From JAIYDJ01 sp031400505 (GTDB lineage: Bacteria; Pseudomonadota; Alphaproteobacteria; Rhodobacterales; Rhodobacteraceae), in assembly GCA_031400505.1 (NCBI GenBank), contig JANNPZ010000088.1, forward strand, positions 1 to 64,000: a DNA stretch of 64,000 bases. Reading direction: 5' to 3'. Shown here one piece after another: positions 51,504 through 60,656 of the stretch. The position numbers were made by a program, and so were the translations under genes. Within the stretch, counting starts at the first letter, position 1, and every line of letters begins with the position of its first letter. The notes beneath the pieces are model-generated. The model did no database searches. It saw nothing but the letters and a program-made list of their open reading frames with translations, and was not told the origin of the DNA.

Positions 51504-52589
51504 ATGAGTGCTGCGATTGAACTTGACGATGTGTGCTGCGATTTCGGCAACTTTCGGGCGGTGGATCATGTCAGCGTGCATATCCAGCCCGGCGAGTTCT
51601 TCAGCTTTCTGGGGCCGTCGGGCTGTGGCAAGACCACGATCCTGCGGATGATCTCGGGGTTTACTGATCCGTCGGCAGGGGTGATCCGAATTGGCGGCAA
51701 GGACATGGCGGGGCAGCGCCCGAACCAGCGACCGACCGCGCTGATCTTTCAGAACCTTGCGCTTTTTCCGCTGATGCCGGTGTGGGAAAACATCGCCTTC
51801 GGGCTGGAAGTGCGCGGCGTCGATAAGGCCAAGCGGCGGGCGCGGGCCGAGGAATTGCTGGCACTGGTCGAGTTGCCCGGTGCCGGCGACAAGATGGTAA
51901 GCCAGCTATCGGGCGGCCAGAAACAGCGGGTGGCGATTGCCCGGGCGCTGGCGGTAGAGCCGTCGGTGATGCTGCTGGACGAGCCGCTGTCGGCGCTGGA
52001 TCTCAAGCTGCGCCAGGCCATGCGGGCCGAGTTGCGGGCCATCCAGAAACGCACCGGCGTCACGTTCATCTTCATCACCCATGATCAGGGCGAGGCTTTG
52101 GCCATGTCGGACCGGGTGGGGGTGATGAGCCACGGCAAGCTGCAACAGGTGGCGAACCCGCGCGACATCTACAACAATCCCGCAAACGGGTTCGTGGCGT
52201 CTTTCGTGGGCGAAAACAACATCTTGACGGGTGAAGTTCAAAACCCGTCCGAAGGGATGGCGGCCTTTGTCACGCCGCACGGGCTGTTTCGCGCGCGGTT
52301 CGCCAACCCCAGTGGCCCGGTCAAGCTTTACGTCCGACCCGAACACATGCGGCTGTCGGGCGCTGCCGAGGCGGAAAACTCGGTTGTTGTGACGGTGACG
52401 GATGTGGCCTTCGAGGGCAATTTCATCGCCGTGCATGCAAAGTCTGCGACGGGCATGTCTTTTGCCGCCGAGTTGCGCAACGACGGCGCGTCGGCGGTGC
52501 CCGAGGCGGGGGCGCAGATGCACATCAGTTTCGACGCCGCCCGTGCCGCCATCCTGCCGGACGAGAGTGCGGGGTCGGTCGATGCATGA
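51504..52589 (+). CDS. ABC transporter ATPase, PotA-like
   Basis: 361 aa. Walker A GPSGCGKTT, Q-loop IFQNLALFP, signature LSGGQKQR, Walker B MLLDEP, TOBE domain after 240 (KLYVRPEHMRL). ATG preceded by AAGGGG. Overlaps the permease start by 8 nt. Confidence 0.94.
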   Translation: MSAAIELDDVCCDFGNFRAVDHVSVHIQPGEFFSFLGPSGCGKTTILRMISGFTDPSAGVIRIGGKDMAGQRPNQRPTALIFQNLALFPLMPVWENIAFGLEVRGVDKAKRRARAEELLALVELPGAGDKMVSQLSGGQKQRVAIARALAVEPSVMLLDEPLSALDLKLRQAMRAELRAIQKRTGVTFIFITHDQGEALAMSDRVGVMSHGKLQQVANPRDIYNNPANGFVASFVGENNILTGEVQNPSEGMAAFVTPHGLFRARFANPSGPVKLYVRPEHMRLSGAAEAENSVVVTVTDVAFEGNFIAVHAKSATGMSFAAELRNDGASAVPEAGAQMHISFDAARAAILPDESAGSVDA

Positions 52590-53505
52590 CCTTTTGCGCC
52601 GCTATGGGTCGGGCCTGACGGGGGCTTTTGTGCTGCTGACCGGGTTCTGGTTGGTGGTTCTGGTGATTCTGCCGAACCTCTATCTTTTTGAAAACTCGTT
52701 TCGCCCCTATCTGCCGGTGGTCGATGTGGGGGGGCCGAAGGATTTCTACTCGCTCGACAATTACCGCAAGGTGTTCAACGGCACGGCCGAGGAAAGCCTG
52801 TTCGGCATCGCCTTTACCTTGCCGGTGCATATCAAGTCGTTTCTGCTGACAGTTGGCTATTCGGCCTATGTCACGCTGATCAGTTTCGTGATCGCCTATC
52901 CCATCGCCTATTATCTGGCCAAGATCGTGCATCCGGGCACGCTGCCCCTGCTGTTCTTGCTGCTCTTCGTGCCCTTGTGGGTATCCGAGGTCCTGCGGTC
53001 CTTTGCCTGGGCGATCATCCTCGCGCTGAAGGGGCCGCTGAACTACATCCTGCTCGGCACCGGGATCATCGAAGAGCCGATCCGCTGGATCGCGGGGTAT
53101 CGGTCGATCATCATCGGGCTGGTTTATACCTATGTGCTGTTCATGCTGTTCCCGATCTACAACGCGATCCAGTCGCTGGACACCAACCAGATCGAGGCGG
53201 CCGAGGATATGGGGTCGCCCTGGTGGCGCACGCATTGGCGCATCATCCTGCCCCATGCCAAGCCCGGCATCGCCTCGGGGGCGGTGATGGTGTTCATGCT
53301 GTCGGCGGGGTCCTTGCTGGTGCCGACGCTGCTGGGATCGACCACGTCGAACTGGTTCACCCAAGTCATTCAGGAATGGATGTTTGGCAGTCAGGACTGG
53401 AACACCGGGTCCGCCTACGCCTTTATCCTGCTGGTCATGTGCACGATTTTCGTCAGCCTTGTGATGCGGGTGTTCCGCGTCAAGCTGTCGGATATCGCGA
53501 AATAG
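52582..53505 (+). CDS. ABC transporter permease, PotB-like
   Basis: 307 aa, six helices. EAA loop AAEDMGSPWWRTHWRIILP. Sits second in the membrane pair; start overlaps the ATPase gene by 8 nt. Confidence 0.93.
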   Translation: MHDLLRRYGSGLTGAFVLLTGFWLVVLVILPNLYLFENSFRPYLPVVDVGGPKDFYSLDNYRKVFNGTAEESLFGIAFTLPVHIKSFLLTVGYSAYVTLISFVIAYPIAYYLAKIVHPGTLPLLFLLLFVPLWVSEVLRSFAWAIILALKGPLNYILLGTGIIEEPIRWIAGYRSIIIGLVYTYVLFMLFPIYNAIQSLDTNQIEAAEDMGSPWWRTHWRIILPHAKPGIASGAVMVFMLSAGSLLVPTLLGSTTSNWFTQVIQEWMFGSQDWNTGSAYAFILLVMCTIFVSLVMRVFRVKLSDIAK

Positions 53506-53515
53506 GGGGCGGGTG

Positions 53516-54349
53516 ATGCGCAACAAGCACTTCGCGTTCCATGTCGTGATGGCGCTGTTTTTGGCCTATCTGCTGATCCCTCTGTTCGTGATGGGGGGGG
53601 CTGCGTTCAACGACAGCCGGTTTCCGTCGATCCTGCCGTGGAAGGGGTTCACCCTTGTCTGGTTTCAGGAACTGCTGGCGGAAGAGCGGATGTGGATTGC
53701 CCTGGCCAACACCGGGATCGTGGCGGTGGCGGTGGTGCTGATCTCGGTGCCGATTGGCACGGCGGCGGCGATTGTGGTCAATTCGGTGTCGGGGCGCACG
53801 CGGTCGGTTCTGTATGGGCTGATGGTGGCGCCGATTCTGGCGCCGGGGGCGGTGATCGGCATCTCGACGCTGCTGTTCTGGAACGCCATCGGGCTGAACC
53901 TGGGCTATCGCGGTTTTCCGTTTTCCACGGGCCTCCACCTGTCGGTACTGGGGCAGGTCAGCTTCATCGCGGCGTTTGTGATGCTGTTGGTGCTGGCGCG
54001 GTTGCAAAGCTTTGATGCCGGGCTGGAAGAGGCGGCGCTGGACCTTGGCGCAAGCCATGGGCAGGTGATGCGGCGCATCCTGTTGCCGCATCTTTACCCG
54101 GCAATCGGGGCGGGGGCCGCGATCGGGTTTTTCCAGTCGATCGAGAACTTCAACGTCACGCTGTTTACGCGGGGTAATGCCGATACGCTGACGGTCTATG
54201 TGTTTTCCAAGGTGCGCACGGGCATTACCCCAACGATCAACGCGCTGGCCTTGATCATGATCACGCTGACGCTGGCGGGGGCGGTGATCTATGAGGTGAT
54301 GCGCAGACGCGAGTTGCGCAGACAAGAGGCCCTTTCAATCGCAAAATAG
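53516..54349 (+). CDS. ABC transporter permease, PotC-like
   Basis: 277 aa, six helices, EAA loop EEAALDLGASHGQVMRRILLP. Ten bp after the first permease; GTG at 53513 is an alternative start one codon earlier. Completes the importer. Confidence 0.93.
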   Translation: MRNKHFAFHVVMALFLAYLLIPLFVMGGAAFNDSRFPSILPWKGFTLVWFQELLAEERMWIALANTGIVAVAVVLISVPIGTAAAIVVNSVSGRTRSVLYGLMVAPILAPGAVIGISTLLFWNAIGLNLGYRGFPFSTGLHLSVLGQVSFIAAFVMLLVLARLQSFDAGLEEAALDLGASHGQVMRRILLPHLYPAIGAGAAIGFFQSIENFNVTLFTRGNADTLTVYVFSKVRTGITPTINALALIMITLTLAGAVIYEVMRRRELRRQEALSIAK

Positions 54350-54426
54350 CATAGCCTGCTGCGCGACGCCGAACCCGCGTTGATTTCGGCTTTCTCCGGG
54401 TTATTTCTTGGAAAAAGGAGTTTTGC

Positions 54427-54819
54427 ATGCAGCTTGCCATCTTGTACGTCTCTACCGCTGTTGTGTTTCTGGCGCTTGATGCTGTCATGTTGACGCTGGT
54501 CTTGAAGCCGCTTTTCACTCAGCACATCGGTTCCATGATGTTGGAAGAGTTCCGGGTTGCCCCTGCTGCGGCCTTCTATGCGTTTTATGTGGCGGGGCTG
54601 CTTTATCTGGTGTCATGGCCTGCACTGAAGGCTGGTGCCCCGATTTGGCTGCCCGCTGCCGTGATTGGCGCGATGGCCTATGGCACATATGAATTCACCA
54701 GCTACGCCATAATGAAGGACTGGCATTGGTCGTTGATGGTGGTCGACACCAGCTGGGGCACGTTTGTCACTGCCCTGTCGGCATGGGCTGGCGTGTCGAT
54801 CACCCGCGCGCTGACCTAA
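54427..54819 (+). CDS. DUF2177 membrane protein
   Basis: 130 aa with four hydrophobic helices. VFLALDAVMLTLVLKPLF and AFYVAGLLYLV, GTYEFTSYAIMKDW and VDTSWGTFVTALSAW are DUF2177 marks. AAAAAGGAG precedes the ATG. Role unknown. Confidence 0.85.
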   Translation: MQLAILYVSTAVVFLALDAVMLTLVLKPLFTQHIGSMMLEEFRVAPAAAFYAFYVAGLLYLVSWPALKAGAPIWLPAAVIGAMAYGTYEFTSYAIMKDWHWSLMVVDTSWGTFVTALSAWAGVSITRALT

Positions 54820-54873
54820 GCCTTTCATGGGCTTGCTGTCCGGTGTAGTGGGGGCGTGCAAGAGGAGGCATTG

Positions 54874-55197
54874 ATGATCGTTTACGGACTTTCGACCTGC
54901 GACACGACCAAGAAGGCCATCAAGGCGCTGCAAGCGTCCGGCCACACAGTCACCTTTCGCGACATACGCGCAACTCCATTGACCGAGGCCGAGATTGACA
55001 CTTTGGTCAGCGCATTCGGCGACCGTCTGATAAACAAGCAGTCGACGACCTATCGCGCGTTCGGAGAGTTTCTTCGCGCGTCAGACCCCGAGGCACAGAT
55101 CGCAGCGCAACCCAGCGTGATGAAGCGCCCGGTTATCGAACGCGATGGGGCGTTCTGGCTGGGGTGGGATGACGCGGTGCAGGCGGCGGTTCTATAG
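54874..55197 (+). CDS. ArsC/Spx-family thioredoxin-like protein
   Basis: 107 aa. YGLSTCDTTKKAIKAL carries the single N-terminal Cys of the ArsC/YffB type; KRPVIERDG is the conserved cis-Pro region. GAGGAGG precedes the ATG. A true arsenate reductase is not proven; YffB-like function is equally likely. Confidence 0.85.
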   Translation: MIVYGLSTCDTTKKAIKALQASGHTVTFRDIRATPLTEAEIDTLVSAFGDRLINKQSTTYRAFGEFLRASDPEAQIAAQPSVMKRPVIERDGAFWLGWDDAVQAAVL

Positions 55198-55257
55198 ACC
55201 CACATCGCGGCGACCGGAACAAGCCCGGACGCCACCCCGTCTGGCTGCCTGCCAAGG

Positions 55258-55464
55258 TTACAGCAACCGCAGGTCGGCCGCAGATTCCTTTCCATCACGA
55301 CCGGACTGAAGTTCATAGCCGATCTTCTGGTTGTCGTTCAGCCCTTTCAGACCAGCGCGCTCGACCGCCGAGATATGCACGAACACATCTTTGCCGCCGT
55401 TGTCAGGGGCAATGAAGCCATAGCCCTTGGTGCTGTTGAACCACTTTACGGTGCCGGTGGGCAT
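55258..55464 (-). CDS. Cold-shock domain protein
   Basis: 68 aa CspA-like RNA chaperone. GTVKWFNSTKGYGFIAPDNGGKDVFVHISAVERAG has both RNA-binding motifs (RNP1 KGYGFI, RNP2 VFVHI). AGGAGAG upstream. Confidence 0.95.
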   Translation of the reverse strand: MPTGTVKWFNSTKGYGFIAPDNGGKDVFVHISAVERAGLKGLNDNQKIGYELQSGRDGKESAADLRLL

Positions 55465-55625
55465 TCCGTCTCTCCTATCTCGACATCTCCCATGGCGCGA
55501 TTGCCAAGGGCCGTGCAGCCAGGTCTTTCAGTGCTGCCATCTTTGGGCGTCGCGGTCGGAAAGTCTGTTGTCACGGGCCAAATCATGCCAAAGCTTGGCA
55601 GGAAATCAAGCGGGATTGGTAAAAC

Positions 55626-55982
55626 ATGCGAAATGCGGCCTTGACCTTGGGGTTGATCGGCGGATTGTGGGCGATGATCATTGGGTTTTTCGGCTATGGC
55701 TATACCGAATTCATCGCCAACAACGGCGAGATCGGCGAGTTGGCCAAGCAGGTGGAGCATCCGCGCCTGATCCGGATCGCGAGTTTTCTGGCCCCATTGC
55801 TGGCAATTGCCGGGGCGGCGATGGCACGGTCGCGCAATATCGCGGCGGGTGTTTTGATGCTGGCTGCGTCGGGGGCCATTCTGGTGGCTTTCGGCTTTGG
55901 CGCCTTCACCATGTTCCCGATTGCGATGTGCGGTCTGGGTGGGGTGCTGGCCTTGTTTGCGCGTCAGCCCGATACCCACTGA
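55626..55982 (+). CDS. Small hydrophobic membrane protein, unknown
   Basis: 118 aa, four helices; not recognised. The first helix GLIGGLWAMIIGFFGYGYTEFI, then IRIASFLAPLLAIAGAAMA, AAGVLMLAASGAILVAF and FTMFPIAMCGLGGVLALFA. Its 3' end overlaps the convergent DoxX gene by 19 bp. Confidence 0.75.
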   Translation: MRNAALTLGLIGGLWAMIIGFFGYGYTEFIANNGEIGELAKQVEHPRLIRIASFLAPLLAIAGAAMARSRNIAAGVLMLAASGAILVAFGFGAFTMFPIAMCGLGGVLALFARQPDTH

Positions 55983-56503
55983 CGCGTCAGGCGGTCGATT
56001 GACAGCGGGCCTGCGCCCTTGACCACCAGAATGGCCAGCAGCATCACCCACAGCGCGCGCTGATCCATGATTTGCGCGTCGGCAATCCGGTCAAACCAGG
56101 TGCCGATGGTTTCCGGGCCCGCGAGGTGGCCCCAGATGTCGGTCAGGCTTTGCACGATGATGAATCCGATCATGCCAAGCGCCGCAGGCCGGGTCACCGC
56201 GCCGAGCAGGATAAGCGCAGGCAGGATGAACTCGGCATAGGAACCGGCCAGCACGACCAGCCAAGGGAACAGACCGATCAGGCTCGCGTCATAGCCCAAA
56301 GCCTCGATCTGTTTAGGATAGATCTGCGCGAAGGCTCCGGTCGAGAGGCCGAAGGGGAAGCTGTCGAATTTCGTCAGGGCAGAGGCCCAGAAATAGCCAG
56401 TCAGCACCCCGCCAAAGGTCAGGCGCGCAAGGGTGGGCAACAGGCCGTCCATCGCAGCAAGGCGGTCGGTTGAGCGCTTATAGGCGGCGAGGGGTCCGGT
56501 CAT
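55964..56503 (-). CDS. DoxX-family membrane protein, BufD-like
   Basis: 179 aa with four helices and the DoxX fold (LARLTFGGVLTGYFWASALTKF, GSYAEFILPALILLGAVTRPAAL). Last gene of the bufferin-type operon; starts 4 bp inside the upstream gene. Bufferin loci often carry a DoxX gene (bufD) of unclear role. Confidence 0.85.
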   Translation of the reverse strand: MTGPLAAYKRSTDRLAAMDGLLPTLARLTFGGVLTGYFWASALTKFDSFPFGLSTGAFAQIYPKQIEALGYDASLIGLFPWLVVLAGSYAEFILPALILLGAVTRPAALGMIGFIIVQSLTDIWGHLAGPETIGTWFDRIADAQIMDQRALWVMLLAILVVKGAGPLSIDRLTRQWVSG

Positions 56504-57228
56504 TGTGAAATTCCTGTAAGAGCGTGATGGGCGAGCAGAAGCGACAACGTCTGCGTCAGATCAAAGTCGTCGTCGGCACAGGTCAGTGCGTCGGCAAGAG
56601 TTTCGCCTCTTGTCAGACTTTCGATGAAATCCGCGGCACCGGGGGGGGCCAGGTGCGGTTCGGGGTCAAATTCGGCCCGCAGCACCACGACGTCTTGCGG
56701 CCCGGCTTGCGGAGCAGGGCCGCTGCGGGCGTTCGCGACCCAGATCGAAAGAACCGGGTGGGTGGAGCGCAGAAGCCGCAGCGACGGCGCAACGGTAAAC
56801 CGGCTTGCCAGCAGGATGTCTTCGGGCAGGGCCAGGGCTGCGGGGCTGATCGGGGCGCTGTCGGCGGAATGGTAGCTGTGGCGGATCGCAAGTTCGAGGC
56901 GCGCGACATCGGGCAGATAGGGCAGATGGGCAAGTGGCGGAAAGCCCGCCAGAAAGTCGGGGAAATCAGCACCATAGAGCATGATTTGCCTGATGCGCGG
57001 CGGGTGCGCGCGCAAGTGCAGTGCTGCGACGGCGGCAAAGTAGTCATCCCCCAACAGCTTGCGCACCACTGGAAAGCCCGCCTCCAGCGCGCGGGTCAAG
57101 CTGGCCGCGACATTGTTGCGGTACACGGCAAAGCGACGCGGGGCAGGGTGGCCCGCAGGATCGATCAGGCCGGGTGGTATGGTGGCGTCGGGATTCAGAA
57201 GCGCCCGGGCAAAGACGGCTTGTGTCAT
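56500..57228 (-). CDS. DUF2063 protein, BufC-like
   Basis: 242 aa. FARALLNPDATIPPGLIDPAG-PAPRRFAVYRNNVAASL is the N-terminal DUF2063 domain. The start ATG is in the 4-bp overlap with the DUF692 gene. This protein is the usual partner of an MNIO enzyme and helps it bind the precursor. Confidence 0.88.
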   Translation of the reverse strand: MTQAVFARALLNPDATIPPGLIDPAGHPAPRRFAVYRNNVAASLTRALEAGFPVVRKLLGDDYFAAVAALHLRAHPPRIRQIMLYGADFPDFLAGFPPLAHLPYLPDVARLELAIRHSYHSADSAPISPAALALPEDILLASRFTVAPSLRLLRSTHPVLSIWVANARSGPAPQAGPQDVVVLRAEFDPEPHLAPPGAADFIESLTRGETLADALTCADDDFDLTQTLSLLLAHHALTGISQ

Positions 57229-58079
57229 GCGGGCACGCACAAGATGGCCGCCGCGCGCGCTGCCTCGGCGGCCAGCACCGGCCAGTCGGGCACGTCGGTG
57301 TCCCATTCGATCAGTGTCGGTTTTGGCCCGCCGCGTGCGATGGTGTGGGCATAAAGCGCCCAGACCGGGTCCACGACTGACTTTGCGTGACTATCGATCA
57401 GCAGGGGCAAGTCGTTGTCGCCGGTGTCTTCGTCATGTCCGCCAAGGTGAATCTCGCCCACCGCATCCAGCGGGAACGCGTCGATATAGGCCTGCGGGTC
57501 GGTTTGCTGGTTGATGGCAGAGATGTAGACGTTGTTCACATCCAGCAGCAGCCCACACCCGGTGCGGCGGGTGATCTCTCGCAGAAAGGTCACCTCGTCC
57601 ATTTCCGCCTCGGCAAATGCCAGATAGCTGGATGGATTTTCCAGCAGCAAGCGGCGGCGCAAGACGCTTTGCACCTGGTCGATATGGTCACAGACGGTCG
57701 CCAGGGTGGTGGCCGTGTAGGGCAGCGGCAAAAGGTCATTCAGATAGGCCCCATCATGCGTGGACCAGGCAAGGTGTTCGGAAAAGCTGGCCGGTTGCAG
57801 CCAGTCGCACAAGGTTTTCAGGTCGGCCAGATGCCGGTCATCCAGCGGCCAGGATCCGCCAATCGACAGGCTGACGCCATGCACCGAAATCGGAAATCGT
57901 TCAGCCAGATGGCGCAGTTGCGCGATCGGGCGCCCGCCTGCGCCCATGTAGTTTTCTGCATGCACCTCTAGCCAGGCAACGGGATCGGGGCCCGCCAGCA
58001 GGTCGGCGAAATGTTGCGGCTTGTATCCGACGCCGGGGTGCGGCGGCAGCATCTGATGGGCGCGAGCGGTGTCAAACAT
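57225..58079 (-). CDS. DUF692 multinuclear iron oxidative enzyme (MNIO), BufB-like
   Basis: 284 aa TIM-barrel enzyme. Metal/active-site motifs: GVGYKPQHF, WLEVHAENYMG, SVHGVSLSIG, LLLENPSSY, LLLDVNNVYISA, GEIHLGGHDE, IDSHAK and IEWDTD. MNIO enzymes use two or three iron ions to oxidise Cys of a RiPP precursor. ATG at 58079; 54 bp after bufA. Modification probably makes Cys-derived thiooxazoles, as in bufferins. Confidence 0.92.
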   Translation of the reverse strand: MFDTARAHQMLPPHPGVGYKPQHFADLLAGPDPVAWLEVHAENYMGAGGRPIAQLRHLAERFPISVHGVSLSIGGSWPLDDRHLADLKTLCDWLQPASFSEHLAWSTHDGAYLNDLLPLPYTATTLATVCDHIDQVQSVLRRRLLLENPSSYLAFAEAEMDEVTFLREITRRTGCGLLLDVNNVYISAINQQTDPQAYIDAFPLDAVGEIHLGGHDEDTGDNDLPLLIDSHAKSVVDPVWALYAHTIARGGPKPTLIEWDTDVPDWPVLAAEAARAAAILCVPA

Positions 58080-58133
58080 CGCAGTCTCCGTCGGGGTTGC
58101 CCCCCCGTTCCGGGGCCGGAGGGGCGGTTCGCG

Positions 58134-58421
58134 TCAGGATACGGCGTCACGCTCCAGCGGTTCCAGCGATCCTACGCGGCCATCGGGCAGTTCAATCGTG
58201 GTGCAAGTGCCCGCCGGAACCAGCGTCCAGGCATTGCCCTGGTAGTCTACTTTCGATGTGCCCGCACAGGTGGTGCCTTCGCCTGCGGCGCAGTCGTTCT
58301 GGCCAGCCAGCGACACGCCAAAGCACTTTTCCTTGCCGGCAGCGGCTGCAGGCACGGCAACCGAGGTCAGGGCAGCGGCAAAAGCCCCGACAACGGCGAA
58401 AGATTTCAGTTGAATCGACAT
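58134..58421 (-). CDS. Bufferin-like precursor peptide (DUF2282)
   Basis: 95 aa. Sec signal at 1-28 (SFAVVGAFAAALTSVAVPAAAA), then a mature part of about 67 residues with four Cys at 33, 44, 52 and 73 (EKCFGVSLAGQNDC, TTC, GTC), typical of DUF2282 bufferins. In known cases the MNIO changes central cysteines to thiooxazoles and the peptide binds copper. ATG 58421 fits a signal start; AAGGAAG just upstream is the ribosome-binding site. Confidence 0.9.
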   Translation of the reverse strand: MSIQLKSFAVVGAFAAALTSVAVPAAAAGKEKCFGVSLAGQNDCAAGEGTTCAGTSKVDYQGNAWTLVPAGTCTTIELPDGRVGSLEPLERDAVS

Positions 58422-58532
58422 CTTGGCTTCCTTGTTCTGAGGTTTCCGTCGCGGATTTCGCGATGCTAAGGAAATACTTCCGCCGTGACGCGCAATCCAT
58501 TCACAGGACCGCGCGCGACGCGGTTGTGAAAA

Positions 58533-58545
58533 CCTGTAACACAGG
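58533..58545. promoter_or_regulatory. Palindrome upstream of bufA
   Basis: CCTGT-AAC-ACAGG, perfect 5-3-5 dyad, 112 bp before the bufA start. Could be an operator of a metal or envelope regulator; no family match. Confidence 0.35.
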
Positions 58546-58575
58546 CGCAACGAAACGACCCGGTCACGACGATGT

Positions 58576-58602
58576 GAAATCCCCTTTGTTGGCGGGGATT
58601 TC
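58576..58602 (-). terminator. Terminator of thrS
   Basis: Perfect 9-bp stem GAAATCCCC / GGGGATTTC, 9-nt loop, 10 bp after the thrS stop (- strand). No clear U run follows. Separates thrS from the bufferin operon. Confidence 0.75.
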
Positions 58603-58611
58603 GTTTTCCGG

Positions 58612-60597
58612 TCAGTTGGTTGCGGGGATTCGCAGGTCTGGCGGAATACCTTCTGCCGCCAATTCTTCGACGACGGCCTGTAACGAAATCGTCTGGGTTA
58701 TTGTTTCACCCAACCGGCGGATCGACACGGTCCGCTCTTCAACCTCGCGCGCACCGATGGCAAGGATGACCGGCACCTTGCCCACCGAATGTTCGCGGAC
58801 CTTGTAGTTGATCTTTTCGTTGCGGGTGTCGGGTTCTGCGCGCAGACCGCGGGCGCGCAGCGTTTCCACCACCTCGCGCACGAAAGGGTCGGCGTCCGAG
58901 ACGATAGAGGCCACCACAACCTGACGCGGCGCAATCCAGAACGGCAGCTTGCCTGCATAGCTTTCGATCAGCACGCCGATGAAGCGTTCCAAGGAGCCAA
59001 AGATGGCGCGGTGCAGCATGACCGGGTGCCTGCGGCTGCCGTCTTCGGCGGTGTATGTGGCATCCAGGCTTTCCGGCAAGACATAGTCGAGTTGCAGCGT
59101 GCCCAGTTGCCAGGACCGGCCGATGGCATCCTTCAGGTGGAACTCCAGCTTTGGGGCATAGAAAGCGCCGTCGCCTTCGGCGATTTCGAAGTCGTAGCCG
59201 GTTGCGCGCAGGGCATCGCCAAGGGCCTTTTCTGCGGCATTCCAGCGTTCGATGGTACCGCCGAATTTCTCGGGGCGGGTTGCGAGTTTGATCACCACAT
59301 CGGTGAAGCCCATGTGGCCGTAGACCGAATAGAGCAAATGCACGAAATGTTCTGTCTCGCTTTGAATCTGATCTTCACGGCAAAAGATATGCGCGTCGTC
59401 CTGCGTCATCTGCCGCACCCGCATCAGCCCGTGCAGTGCGCCGTGGGCCTCGTTGCGGTGGCAGCAGCCGAATTCGGCCATGCGCAGCGGCAGGTCGCGG
59501 TAGCTTTTGGTGCCCTGCTTGAAGATCTGGATATGGGCCGGGCAGTTCATCGGTTTCAGCGCCATCAGATCGGCGCGGCCGGTGAACACGGGGGCGTTTT
59601 CATCCGTTCCGGGCACTTCGTCCGGGACCACGAACATGTTTTCGCGGTATTTGCCCCAGTGCCCCGACGCCTCCCAGAACTTGGCGGCCATCAGTTGCGG
59701 GGTCTTCACCTCGACATAGCCCGAACGGTTCAGGCGGCGGCGGATGTAGGCCTCCAACTGATTATAAACGACAAAGCCGTTGGGGTGCCAGAAGACCGAC
59801 CCCTGCGCCTCTTCCTGAAAGTGGAACAGGTTCATTTCGCGGCCAAGCTTGCGGTGGTCGCGTTTGCCGGCCTCTTCCAGCATGGTCATGTGCGTCTTCA
59901 GATCCTCGCGGTTCTTGAAGGCGATGCCGTAGATGCGTTGCAGCATGGGGCGCGTGCTGTCGCCCAGCCAATAGGCCCCGGCGATCGAGGTCAGCTTGAA
60001 CGCATCGGCGGGCACCTGGCCTGTGTGCTGAAAATGCGGGCCACGGCAGAAATCCTGCCAGTTCCCGTGCCAATACATCCGCAGATCCTCGCCGGGCGGG
60101 ATGCGGTTGATCAGCTCGATCTTGTAGGGCTCATTGCGCAAGGCGTAATGCGCCAGTGCCGCCTCGCGCGACCACACTTCGGTCCGGACCGGGTCGCGGG
60201 CGTTGATGATCTGCTTCATCCGCGCCTCGATCTGGCCGAGGTCTTCGGGGGTGAACGGCTCGGCGCGGTCGAAGTCATAGAACCAGCCATAGTCGCGCAC
60301 GGGGCCGATCGTGACCTTCACATCGGGCCAGATCTCTTGCACCGCGCGGGCCATGATATGCGCGCAGTCGTGCCGGATCAGTTCCAGCGCGAGGGCATCA
60401 TCGGCCATCGTGTGGATGGCGATGCGGGCGTCCTGCGTCAGCGGCCATGCCAGATCGAAATGCGCGCCATCGACCGCAGCCGAAATGGCCTTTTTGGCCA
60501 GACCGGGTGCGATAGAAGCGGCAACTTCAGCCGGGGTGGTGCCGGACGCATAGCTGCGCTGGTTGCCATCGGGAAATGTCAGGGTGATCTGGGCCAT
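58612..60597 (-). CDS. thrS: Threonyl-tRNA synthetase
   Basis: 661 aa class II synthetase. N-terminal TGS domain (1-62), editing domain with RHDCAHIMARAVQEIWPDVKV (zinc-type HxxxH), catalytic core with YWGKYRENMF region, MNCPAH zinc Cys, RMAEFGCCHRNE and anticodon domain at the end. Starts 7 bp from a leader that exists in two exact copies (60605-60645, 60999-61039). Confidence 0.97.
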   Translation of the reverse strand: MAQITLTFPDGNQRSYASGTTPAEVAASIAPGLAKKAISAAVDGAHFDLAWPLTQDARIAIHTMADDALALELIRHDCAHIMARAVQEIWPDVKVTIGPVRDYGWFYDFDRAEPFTPEDLGQIEARMKQIINARDPVRTEVWSREAALAHYALRNEPYKIELINRIPPGEDLRMYWHGNWQDFCRGPHFQHTGQVPADAFKLTSIAGAYWLGDSTRPMLQRIYGIAFKNREDLKTHMTMLEEAGKRDHRKLGREMNLFHFQEEAQGSVFWHPNGFVVYNQLEAYIRRRLNRSGYVEVKTPQLMAAKFWEASGHWGKYRENMFVVPDEVPGTDENAPVFTGRADLMALKPMNCPAHIQIFKQGTKSYRDLPLRMAEFGCCHRNEAHGALHGLMRVRQMTQDDAHIFCREDQIQSETEHFVHLLYSVYGHMGFTDVVIKLATRPEKFGGTIERWNAAEKALGDALRATGYDFEIAEGDGAFYAPKLEFHLKDAIGRSWQLGTLQLDYVLPESLDATYTAEDGSRRHPVMLHRAIFGSLERFIGVLIESYAGKLPFWIAPRQVVVASIVSDADPFVREVVETLRARGLRAEPDTRNEKINYKVREHSVGKVPVILAIGAREVEERTVSIRRLGETITQTISLQAVVEELAAEGIPPDLRIPATN

Positions 60598-60604
60598 GTC
60601 GGCA

Positions 60605-60645
60605 TCCTCGTCGGTTCGGCGTCTACAAAACGCCCGGTTGCGGGT
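60605..60645 (-). repeat. 41-bp direct repeat, copy 1 (thrS leader)
   Basis: Identical over 41 bp to 60999-61039, 394 bp away. On the - strand it contains CCCGCAACCGGGCGTTTT (small stem and T run) and ends GACGAGGA, the ribosome-binding site of thrS. Confidence 0.95.
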
Positions 60646-60656
60646 TGGAAGAAGGG

